Origin: Ketobacter sp.
GTDB lineage: Bacteria > Pseudomonadota > Gammaproteobacteria > Pseudomonadales > Ketobacteraceae
Length of the DNA stretch: 64,000 nucleotides
Reading direction: 5' to 3'
NCBI RefSeq assembly: GCF_003671495.1
Contig: NZ_RCHN01000020.1
Coordinates: forward strand, 1-64,000
Both the position numbers and the translations under genes were made by a program. Shown piece after piece: positions 17,640 through 25,561 of the stretch. The notes beneath the pieces are model-generated. The model was not told the DNA's origin and made no database searches. It saw only the letters and a program-made list of their open reading frames with translations. Each line of letters starts with the position of its first letter. Positions within the stretch are counted from its first letter, which is position 1.

Positions 17640-19242
17640 TGCCGTCACCCACACTGGTAGCGATCAGACGAGCATGCCAGAACGGATTATAAAGATTGGG
17701 GGCCTCAGTAAGGTTACCATTATCAAGTCTTGCGAACCCATTGTCGGTCGCGAAACAACTGGCATTACCCTGCTCGTAGCAATCAGGCCGCTGAAAATAC
17801 ACTTCCGCCTGACCTATGGCGTAGACGCTTTTATTGCACACCGGCTCCTCGAACATGGACAGGTTATCGCGCCAACCCTCCCTCCGATTACCTTCTTCAT
17901 CAACCCCAATGTGGTCGGAACAGTTGTTCTGCTCAAGAAATGCCGTGATCGCAACGCTTTGGCGATTAGGGTCCAACGCTGCATAGCGCTGAATACTGTC
18001 ATATTGGTTGTTGGCCAGCTCATTGCAGTCTACTGCGCCGTCGTCTTCACACAAGCCGAACAAACGCAGGCCCTGAATGGCCAGATCATCCACCATAGCC
18101 CTGGCTTGATCCACGTTGCCCGCTGCACTGCCGCTATCACTGGTGCTGTAGAAGGGAATCCCCAACAGTTTCACCCGGAGCGTGTCATTATCAGCCACCC
18201 AGTTGATACTGCCATTATTGTACCCAACCTGGGTACTACCAGCCCGATCCGCCCTGAAAATACCGAATATGGAGTAATTATCTACGTTCCGATCCCGAAT
18301 CCAGGTAGCGTTTTCCATCTGAGCTGTGGATTGACGGATGGCATCAATCATCAGTCCACCATCTGCTTCAGGCGCCAAAGGCGTGCCTGGAATTGTCAGG
18401 CTCAAGCTACCCGCTCCAGACAATGCCTGCTGGCAGTTCTGGGCACGGGCGCTGTAGGAACTGCCCAGAGCACCACCGGTTTCCGCCCCGGGCGTCGCGA
18501 ACAAAATCATCTCACACAAGTGCTGTGCGGAACCGCCATTGGCCTGGTTGGCTGCAGCAACCACCGCCGGGTTATCCGATTGTGCAATGAACTCGCTCAG
18601 TGTTTCACTGTAATCATTCACATGAATCGGGGCGCTGGCACGCTCAAGGTAGGAAGACGCCACGACGCTCATAGCCTTATCCACTACCGTTTGCCGCGTA
18701 TTAGGATCCGCCTGGATCAGGTCCATATAGGCCTGCTCCTGGAAATTGGTAAATGTGGCATTGTTGGCATCGAGCATAAGCGACAACATGCCAGTGAACA
18801 CCTTGGAGCTGTCAACCAAAGGCTGAATCACCTGATTCAGGAACTCAATATAGTTGGGAAGCTCCGGGTTTATGGCCGTCAATATCAGGCGCCCCAACTG
18901 CCCCAGCAAACTGGTTCCGGAAATACTATTGACCGCATCCTGGGCAATGTTACCGAGCATATTGACTTCGACCTGGAAGCTGTAGAGGTGCCCTATAGCG
19001 GCTTCATTGGCGATCATGGCCCGATTGGTATAGGCCATAAAATTGAGATGGCGCGCGGCGATCTGCGCACCGGAATAGGCGCTGGCATCGGCAGCATTGA
19101 CGAGGTTGATCTTCTCGTTGACTGCTCGACCGCTATTGAAAACAAAAAAGAAGGTTACACAGGCGATGACCAGAACCGCCAGTGCCAGAGGAAAAACCTG
19201 GCCTGATTGAGAGGAGTGGGAAAATCGATGGACTGCTCTCAT
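17632..19242 (-). CDS. tadG: TadG-like pilus assembly protein
   Basis: A 536-residue protein with one N-terminal transmembrane helix (FPLALAVLVIACVTFFFVF) after a SQSGQV leader, and the TadE/G-like signature VNEKINLVNAADASAYSGA. It lacks Glu at +5, so cleavage by prepilin peptidase is doubtful. The large periplasmic part contains several Cys and no von Willebrand motif that I can see. TadG is a minor pseudopilin anchoring the pilus in other systems. It is separated from flp by a strong hairpin. Confidence 0.72.
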   Translation of the reverse strand: MRAVHRFSHSSQSGQVFPLALAVLVIACVTFFFVFNSGRAVNEKINLVNAADASAYSGAQIAARHLNFMAYTNRAMIANEAAIGHLYSFQVEVNMLGNIAQDAVNSISGTSLLGQLGRLILTAINPELPNYIEFLNQVIQPLVDSSKVFTGMLSLMLDANNATFTNFQEQAYMDLIQADPNTRQTVVDKAMSVVASSYLERASAPIHVNDYSETLSEFIAQSDNPAVVAAANQANGGSAQHLCEMILFATPGAETGGALGSSYSARAQNCQQALSGAGSLSLTIPGTPLAPEADGGLMIDAIRQSTAQMENATWIRDRNVDNYSIFGIFRADRAGSTQVGYNNGSINWVADNDTLRVKLLGIPFYSTSDSGSAAGNVDQARAMVDDLAIQGLRLFGLCEDDGAVDCNELANNQYDSIQRYAALDPNRQSVAITAFLEQNNCSDHIGVDEEGNRREGWRDNLSMFEEPVCNKSVYAIGQAEVYFQRPDCYEQGNASCFATDNGFARLDNGNLTEAPNLYNPFWHARLIATSVGDGND

Positions 19243-19346
19243 AATTCTCGGTCGTTATTCTTATATAGTGGGACCTGATTTGGTACGGTTTCATCACCGC
19301 GACGCTAACGACGTAGCAATATGCAATGCACCGCCAGCATGAACGA

Positions 19347-19374
19347 AGCGTTGGCCTGAAACCAGGCCAACGCT
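19347..19374 (-). other. Strong intergenic hairpin after the flp pilin gene
   Basis: AGCGTTGGCCTG (19347-19358) and CAGGCCAACGCT (19363-19374) form a perfect 12-bp stem with a four-base loop, eight bases beyond the flp stop codon. There is no T run after it on the minus strand, so it is probably an mRNA-stabilising or partial-termination element that keeps pilin mRNA in excess over the assembly genes. Confidence 0.8.
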
Positions 19375-19382
19375 ATCCGATC

Positions 19383-19700
19383 TTATCGGGAAACAGCAAC
19401 GGTCTGGGTGTCACCCAGGTTGTCGTTGTTTTCCTGGTAGTTATCCAGGCCAGCAACAGAAGTGTCTTCTGCAGCGTTTGCATTGGCCTGAGCGTTACCC
19501 TTGATAGCATCGACGTTGGCGGTAGTATCACCGGCAAACTCTGCGGCGAACGCGGCGAGGGATTGGCGGACTGAACCACCCATGAAGCCCATCGCAGCGA
19601 TACCGGCAACAGCCAGCAGGCCTACGATAACCAGATACTCAGACATACCCTGGCCAGTGATTCGTTTGTTGGACATTTTGCGAGAAGATTTGATTTCCAC
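19383..19700 (-). CDS. flp: Major Flp pilin (type IVb prepilin)
   Basis: A 105-residue prepilin. The leader ends in RITG, then QGMSEYLVIVGLLAVAG: Glu at +5 and Tyr at +6, the Flp signature. The mature pilin is longer than typical Flp proteins, with an Ala/Asn-rich hydrophilic tail. The GTG start at 19700 is preceded by AAGGGG at a good distance; an internal ATG at 19676 would give a shorter leader of eight residues but lacks a ribosome-binding site. It is the first gene of the Tad operon and is divergent from the kinase gene. Confidence 0.88.
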   Translation of the reverse strand: MEIKSSRKMSNKRITGQGMSEYLVIVGLLAVAGIAAMGFMGGSVRQSLAAFAAEFAGDTTANVDAIKGNAQANANAAEDTSVAGLDNYQENNDNLGDTQTVAVSR

Positions 19701-20100
19701 AGGAATTAGCCCCTTTATAGTTGTTTTCGTTCTTAGTACTTTTTTTGAGCTGGACTCGAAAAGTACTTTACTTATTTTCCATCGTTTTGGCTAGCCTTTT
19801 TAGAACGAATGCCGTCAAAGAGATAGACAAAGATCGATGATTGATATACTGCTTTATCGGCTCTTTATTAGTCAATAGAATTCGAGGCCGGCAGTTTAAT
19901 TTTTCCGACGAACGCACATAACAGCGAACCAGCGGCACCTCGCACCCGACAATATATTGACGTTTTTTGATGTAATTTACAGACATTTCTCCCACTGGAA
20001 GAGATTCTTTGCGATTCACTGAGTACCGTGTAAACTATTAGGTTATCTAACAAAAACAACTTATTACTTCCAGTTTGGCGTTTAAGGGCTCAACCTCTCT
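19701..20100. promoter_or_regulatory. Divergent flp / kinase regulatory region
   Basis: A 400-base A+T-rich gap. It carries an inverted repeat AGTACTTTT (19735-19743) / AAAAGTACT (19759-19767) 35 to 67 bases upstream of the flp start. For the kinase, TTGCGA (20009-20014) and TAAACT (20031-20036) with 16-base spacing make a weak promoter. An 83-residue minus-strand frame here (19768-20019) has no recognisable features and is not called as a gene. Confidence 0.5.
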
Positions 20101-21078
20101 ATGAATCTGACGTGGCTATTCTCGTGGCGCTCAAAGAAGCAGCAAAGTGAACCCAAGGTCGCCAGCCCGCAATCCAGGCCACCGGCAACGGTTCGCAAGC
20201 CCACCACCAAGCAATCTGCTACGCCAGCCGCCCCTCAATCCAATATCCAACGCCCATTCGAGGTTCAGCTGAACATCGGTCGCTACCGCATGGAACCCTT
20301 TACCGAGGGCGGTATCTGCATCGTTATGAAAGGCATTCCCCTGGAGCAGGGAAAACCCAAGCTAGCGGTAAAAATGGTGCGGGAGCAATGGTTGAATCAC
20401 CAAGCGGTCAGGAGGCAGTTCACAACGGAAAGCCAGATCGTGCGCGAGCTTCATCATCCCCAGCTGCCGAAATACCGCTCACGGGGGCTGATTGATGGCA
20501 AAGCCTACTATGCTTATGAATTTATTGAAGGTTTCCAGCTAATCAACCTGTCGCAGGAACAGCAACGCTTTCCCCCCGCCCTAGTTAAAGAACTTGCGAA
20601 AGACATCGTCGGCCAGCTTCTGGAGCAACTGCATTACCTGCACACCAGCCTCAAACCGGTGGTACACGGCGATATCAGCTCCGAGAATATCCTGATTGAC
20701 ACCAAACAGAAGATCTACCTGGTGGATTTTGGATGCTCCCATTTCCAAAAGCAGGCAAACAAGGAAGCGTATCAATGGCTGGCCAAACCGTCGTTCATTT
20801 CACCGGAGCAGGCCAGGGGCGAGAAGTGGGATCACCGTAGCGATCTGTATCAAGCGGGGATTCTGTTGTACGAATTGTTGCGCAATCGACGCTGGAATGA
20901 AGGTGCCACCAAGCGCGACAAGGTGTTGTTTGCTGCCTCAAACCAACGTCAGCAAGATAATTTCCTGATGGATGTTACGGATGCCAAGACATCTGCGTTC
21001 GTTGCACGGATGCTGGACCCAAACCCCGAAAAGCGTTTTCAAAGCGCCAAGGAAGCCCTCAGCGCACTGAAGTCCTGA
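20101..21078 (+). CDS. Ser/Thr protein kinase (Hanks type)
   Basis: A 325-residue kinase without membrane segments. A basic, Pro/Thr-rich N-terminal tail (about 60 residues) precedes the kinase domain. Catalytic Lys is in KLAVKMVREQ, the catalytic loop is HGDISSENILI (HGD instead of HRD), the metal-binding motif is LVDFGCS, and the activation segment ends SFISPEQARG, followed by DHRSDLYQAGILLYELL. The Gly-rich loop is degenerate (EPFTEGGICIVMKG). All essential residues are kept, so it should be active. It is divergent from the flp pilin gene and ends six bases from the convergent MORN gene. Probable partners are the PP2C and FHA proteins of the Tad operon. Confidence 0.9.
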   Translation: MNLTWLFSWRSKKQQSEPKVASPQSRPPATVRKPTTKQSATPAAPQSNIQRPFEVQLNIGRYRMEPFTEGGICIVMKGIPLEQGKPKLAVKMVREQWLNHQAVRRQFTTESQIVRELHHPQLPKYRSRGLIDGKAYYAYEFIEGFQLINLSQEQQRFPPALVKELAKDIVGQLLEQLHYLHTSLKPVVHGDISSENILIDTKQKIYLVDFGCSHFQKQANKEAYQWLAKPSFISPEQARGEKWDHRSDLYQAGILLYELLRNRRWNEGATKRDKVLFAASNQRQQDNFLMDVTDAKTSAFVARMLDPNPEKRFQSAKEALSALKS

Positions 21079-21084
21079 GCGACG

Positions 21085-22191
21085 CTACTCAATTCTCACA
21101 CCACGATCAAAACGGCAGGGTGTATCAGCACCGTCCATTGAGCACACTCCCCGTCCATGGAGGGCGTTTTGCTGGAAGCCGCCGACATATTTGCTGCCAT
21201 CCGGCCAGGTGAACACACCACGCCCCTCTCGCATACCGTCGACGAATTCGCCTGCGTACTTCTCACCGCTCGGCCACAGCAAGGTACCTTTCCCCGAGCG
21301 CTTACCCAATTGGAACTGGCCATCATAGACGCGCCCATCGGCAAAGGTCAGCACACCGCGTCCATCCATGACCCCGGAGCGGAATTCGCCTTCATAGCGA
21401 TTTCCGCTGGGCCAGGTTTTGATACCAACCCCACTGGGCAGATCCGCTACGAACTGCCCTTCATAGCGCTCACCTGTAGGCCATTCCATGACGCCTTGCC
21501 CTTCAGCCATATCGTCGCGGAACTCGCCTTCATAAACGACGCCATCGCTTTGGCTTCGGGTGCCCTTACCTGCACGCACTCCCTGCACAAATTCACCTTC
21601 ATATATCTCGCCATCGGGATAGAGCATTTTGCCACGACCGGAGCGCTCATCCGCTCTGAATTCCCCCATGTACTTGCGGCCATCGGGCCAGGTGTAGGTG
21701 CCGTTACCGTGCTTCAAATCATTGTTGAATTCGCCACGGTAGACACGGCCATCCGCCCACTCATAGGTACCGACGCCCTCTTTGCGGCCATTTACAAAAC
21801 CACCTTCATACCGGCTACCACTGGGCCAGCGGTAAATGCCACGACCATGGAATTTTCCTTGCTGCCATTGCCCGGAATAAACGTGACCCTGCTTGTCTTC
21901 AAAGGTGCCTTGGCCGGACATCAGTCCATTCTTCCACTCGCCGTCGTATCGGTCACCATTAGGCCAGATGTAAACGCCCTGCCCATTCTTATCACCGTTC
22001 TGCAATTGGCCTTGATAGGTACTGCCATCTTCGAGGCTGTGGACTGCGTTGCTGGTTTCACCGCGCTCAGCTGATTTGCTCTCCACTTTCGCCAGGCCAC
22101 CTTCATCATCTGAACACCCAGCCAGGAGCAGATACAGAGCCATAGCCAAAACGGTCGTCGTACGAATTACACAGGTCAACACAGACTTCAT
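21085..22191 (-). CDS. MORN-repeat lipoprotein
   Basis: A 368-residue lipoprotein. The signal peptide VLAMALYLLLAGC gives the lipobox, with Ser at +2 predicting the outer membrane. Thirteen MORN repeats of about 23 residues (pattern GxxYxGxxxxGxxxGxGxxxxxxG) fill the mature protein, from GSTYQGQ to SKYVGGF. I start it at 22191, where the signal peptide begins; the frame is open upstream to 22329 but that would overlap the RND gene. MORN repeats bind lipids or proteins in eukaryotes; in bacteria the role is unclear. It is probably co-transcribed with the RND pump genes. Confidence 0.85.
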   Translation of the reverse strand: MKSVLTCVIRTTTVLAMALYLLLAGCSDDEGGLAKVESKSAERGETSNAVHSLEDGSTYQGQLQNGDKNGQGVYIWPNGDRYDGEWKNGLMSGQGTFEDKQGHVYSGQWQQGKFHGRGIYRWPSGSRYEGGFVNGRKEGVGTYEWADGRVYRGEFNNDLKHGNGTYTWPDGRKYMGEFRADERSGRGKMLYPDGEIYEGEFVQGVRAGKGTRSQSDGVVYEGEFRDDMAEGQGVMEWPTGERYEGQFVADLPSGVGIKTWPSGNRYEGEFRSGVMDGRGVLTFADGRVYDGQFQLGKRSGKGTLLWPSGEKYAGEFVDGMREGRGVFTWPDGSKYVGGFQQNALHGRGVCSMDGADTPCRFDRGVRIE

Positions 22192-22219
22192 CACCTTACC
22201 AGTGTTCAAATGATTCCCC

Positions 22220-25200
22220 TCAGGTCGATGCTTTGTTATTGGCCAGAAACTCTTCGTGACCGTCATCCCAGCCGGCTTCCCAACTGGCTGACAGCACTTC
22301 AAGCTCAAACGGAGATACTCTGGGCTCATCGCCCTTCAGACCTTCCTTGTGACCAAGCTCATAGGCTTCGTCCAGGCCAACATGCCACTGCAGTTTGCCG
22401 GAATCATCCTCCGACTCGCTATCGAACGATTGATCCACCTCCTCGGCCACTGAAATGGTTTTTGTTTTTGCACCACTGAAGAACAAAATGGTTTCACGGA
22501 ACAGCTGCTGGGCGTCATGCAAAATGTAGTAAGTTGCCGGCACCAGCACCAGACTGACAAGCGTGGCGAATAGCACACCAAACGCGATGGATACCGCCAT
22601 CGGAATCAGGAACTGGGCCTGCAGGCTGGTTTCGAGCATCAGTGGCACCAGCCCACCGAAGGTAGTAAGCGACGTCAGCATAATGGGCCTGAAGCGCGCG
22701 CCTCCGGCCTGCCGAATGGAATCCATTAGCGCCACGCCCTTTTCCCGGTTTCGGTTCATAAAATCCACCAACACCAGGTTGTCATTCACCACAATGCCGC
22801 TCACTGCGATCATTCCCACCAGAGACCAGAGCGTGATCTGCATCCCCAATAGCAAATGCCCTAATAACGCGCCGATAATCCCGAACGGAATCGCGAACAT
22901 CACCATCAGTGGCTGGGCGTATGAACGGAACAGCGTGGCCATCATGACGTACATGCCCAGAATCGCGATCCAATAGGCTTTGGCCAAAAACGCCTTGAAT
23001 TCGTCTTTTTCACGCTGCACACCGGAGATGTCCCAACTCATTCCCGGGAAATTTTCGGGAATGGCGTTCAGGTATTCATCCTTAAGGGCAAACATGACTT
23101 TCTCAGTACTGGTGACGCTGTCATCGAGTTTGGCACGCACCCGAATGACACGACGTCGATTGTGTCGATTGATTTGTGCTGCACCCTCTCCGTACTCAAT
23201 GTCTGCCACCGTGAGCAGGGGTACCGTGGAACCATCCCGCATCCGGATGGACATGTTTTCCAGGTACCACAATGAACTGCGCTCTTCAGCCGGGTAGCGT
23301 ACCACCACTTTGATATCCTGCTCCCCACGCTGGATATTCTGCACGTCGGCACCATGGTAGGCTTGTCGGACCTGCATAGCGACATCATCCAGATTCAAGC
23401 CCAGGTTGCGCGCCAACGGTTTCAGTTCGATCAATAGCTCCTGCTTACCGCGCTGGAACGAATCCGTGATCTGATACAAGCCGTTGATGGCTGCCATGCG
23501 CTCCTTCAGCCCATCTGCCGCCAACTTAAGATCGCTCAGGCTGCTGGATGCCAGCTCGATATCCACGATAGAGCCGGGCTGGTTTAACGTGGCCTTAAAC
23601 TCCAACTCCACAACGTCGCGGATATCACCAACCCGCTCTTCCCATTGACGCACCATTTTCTGGCCCGACATTTTGCGGTTTTCCGACGGCGCCATCTCCA
23701 CCACGATGCGCCCCGCCGTGTCGCTGGTGAATGCTGTGAACACATTCAGGATCTGTTCGGTGCCGGTTTCGGCACGCAAATCCGCACGCAGGTCCATGGC
23801 AGCACGTTCAACGCGCTTGATGCCGTCTCTTACCGCCTCTGGTGTGGTGTTCTGGGCGAAACTGATGGTGGCACTGGCGGTGTCTGCTTCGATGGTGGAG
23901 AAGAACACCACTTTCAGCCAGCCGGAGGCCATCAGGGACAGCGCCACCAGCAATATGGAAATAAAACCAAACAAAGTGGTATAGCGCCAGCGCAGGCAGG
24001 TTTCCAAAAACGGGCTGTAGACTTTCTCAACGAAGCGCTCCAGACCCAGTGAGAATTTTTTCTGGATGTATCCGATCACCGGGATGCGATCAAACTCGTC
24101 AGAAGAAATACCCGAAACATGGGAGGGCAACACCAGTAATGACTCAATCAGTGAGAACATCAACGTGCAGATGACGACGATGGGAATCACTTTCATGAGC
24201 TTACCTTCTGGACCAGGCAGCATAATCAGTGGAGCGAATGCAATTATCGTGGTCAGCACGGAGAAGATTACCGGTTTTTGCACTTCCTGGGCACCCAGGA
24301 TGGCTCCGCGTACTCCGGCGATGCCTTCCCGGTGCTTGGTGAACACGTTCTCACCAACGATGATCGCATCATCCACGACGATCCCGAGCACCAGGATAAA
24401 GGCGAACAGCGAGATCATATTCAAGGAGCCGTCAAAATACGGCAGCATCATGAAGGCACCCATAAAGGATATGGGGATACCCAGGCTGACCCAGAAAGAA
24501 AGCTGGGCACGCAGGAACAGCAGCAGGATGATGAACACCAACGCCAATCCGCTGATGGCGTTTTCGCTTAGCAGGTCCATTCGGCTTTTGAAATAGACCG
24601 AAGAATCCTGCCATACGTCGAGGTGAATCCCCTCCGGAATATAGGTGGAAGGATTCGCCACATAGTCATGCAATTCGCGGGACACATCGAGGATGTTCTG
24701 GTCACCCACCCGATACACCGCTAACGCAACCGCCGGGCGGCCGTTGAACTCACTGAGCGAAACGCCTTCCTTGAAGCCATCAAGAACGGTGGCCACGTCC
24801 CGCACCAACACCTGGGCGCCATCGGGCAGTGCCCGAATTACGATATCTTCAAAATCCTCACCCCAGTAGACCTGCCCTTTGGCCTTGACCGAGACATTAC
24901 CCTGTGCGGTCTTGATGACCCCGGTGGGCAGATCCACAGAGCTTTGTCGCACCGCATTGGCCACTTCCAGAAAGCTCATCCCATAGCGCTGCAAAGCGGC
25001 TTCGGACACCTCGATGGCGATTTCATAGGGGCGGCTCGCCGCCAGGGAAACCTGTGAAATATTGGGCCTGGTGGTGAGGTCCTCTTCGATCTGGGCGGCC
25101 AGATTCTTGAGCGAGCGTTCATCTGCGTTACCGGAGATCACGACATACGCCACCATGTTGCGCACAGAAATCTCGCGCACTATGGGGCGCTCTACATCCG

Positions 25201-25561
25201 CCGGGAACGTACCGATCCCATCCACACGCGCTTTGATTTCGTTGAGGAGGTTTTTACTGTCAACCCCATAGGCAACTTCCAGGGTCAGCACACCTAAATG
25301 TTCGGTGGCTTTGGAAGACAGTGACTTGATCCCCTCCAGATCATAGATGGCGGACTCAATGCGATTGAGTACGGACTTCTCCACATCCTCCGGGGATGCG
25401 CCGGGATACGGCACCGTGATAGTGATCAGATCCAGGGAGATATTAGGGAGGATTTCTTTACGGGTGTCCTGCAGGCTGATAAAACCGGCCACAACAATGA
25501 ACACCATTAACAGATTGGCGGCGACTTTATTCTCCGCAAACCAGGCAATAATTGCGTTCAT
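22220..25561 (-). CDS. RND-family efflux permease with an RMF-like C-terminal tail
   Basis: A 1113-residue inner-membrane proton antiporter of the AcrB/HAE1 superfamily with the standard 12-helix, two-loop layout. The TM4 proton-relay motif VLGIVVDDAIIVGEN has both Asp residues. The N-terminus FAENKVAANLLMVFIVVAG and porter segments such as YPGASPEDVEKSV are typical. After the last helix (about residue 1030) an acidic cytoplasmic tail of about 75 residues contains a segment (1066-1098) that aligns to ribosome modulation factor. The start overlaps the stop of the adaptor gene by four bases (ATGA). Substrate unknown; no TolC-type gene is in the window. Confidence 0.9.
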   Translation of the reverse strand: MNAIIAWFAENKVAANLLMVFIVVAGFISLQDTRKEILPNISLDLITITVPYPGASPEDVEKSVLNRIESAIYDLEGIKSLSSKATEHLGVLTLEVAYGVDSKNLLNEIKARVDGIGTFPADVERPIVREISVRNMVAYVVISGNADERSLKNLAAQIEEDLTTRPNISQVSLAASRPYEIAIEVSEAALQRYGMSFLEVANAVRQSSVDLPTGVIKTAQGNVSVKAKGQVYWGEDFEDIVIRALPDGAQVLVRDVATVLDGFKEGVSLSEFNGRPAVALAVYRVGDQNILDVSRELHDYVANPSTYIPEGIHLDVWQDSSVYFKSRMDLLSENAISGLALVFIILLLFLRAQLSFWVSLGIPISFMGAFMMLPYFDGSLNMISLFAFILVLGIVVDDAIIVGENVFTKHREGIAGVRGAILGAQEVQKPVIFSVLTTIIAFAPLIMLPGPEGKLMKVIPIVVICTLMFSLIESLLVLPSHVSGISSDEFDRIPVIGYIQKKFSLGLERFVEKVYSPFLETCLRWRYTTLFGFISILLVALSLMASGWLKVVFFSTIEADTASATISFAQNTTPEAVRDGIKRVERAAMDLRADLRAETGTEQILNVFTAFTSDTAGRIVVEMAPSENRKMSGQKMVRQWEERVGDIRDVVELEFKATLNQPGSIVDIELASSSLSDLKLAADGLKERMAAINGLYQITDSFQRGKQELLIELKPLARNLGLNLDDVAMQVRQAYHGADVQNIQRGEQDIKVVVRYPAEERSSLWYLENMSIRMRDGSTVPLLTVADIEYGEGAAQINRHNRRRVIRVRAKLDDSVTSTEKVMFALKDEYLNAIPENFPGMSWDISGVQREKDEFKAFLAKAYWIAILGMYVMMATLFRSYAQPLMVMFAIPFGIIGALLGHLLLGMQITLWSLVGMIAVSGIVVNDNLVLVDFMNRNREKGVALMDSIRQAGGARFRPIMLTSLTTFGGLVPLMLETSLQAQFLIPMAVSIAFGVLFATLVSLVLVPATYYILHDAQQLFRETILFFSGAKTKTISVAEEVDQSFDSESEDDSGKLQWHVGLDEAYELGHKEGLKGDEPRVSPFELEVLSASWEAGWDDGHEEFLANNKAST

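Noticed and set aside
17539..19206. 555-codon plus-strand frame opposite the TadG-like gene
   Set aside because: The minus-strand frame has a TadG signature, transmembrane helix and operon context; the plus frame has none.
19768..20019. 83-codon minus-strand frame between flp and the kinase gene
   Set aside because: Low-complexity basic composition, no ribosome-binding site or family match, and it occupies the divergent promoter region; kept only as a remote possibility.
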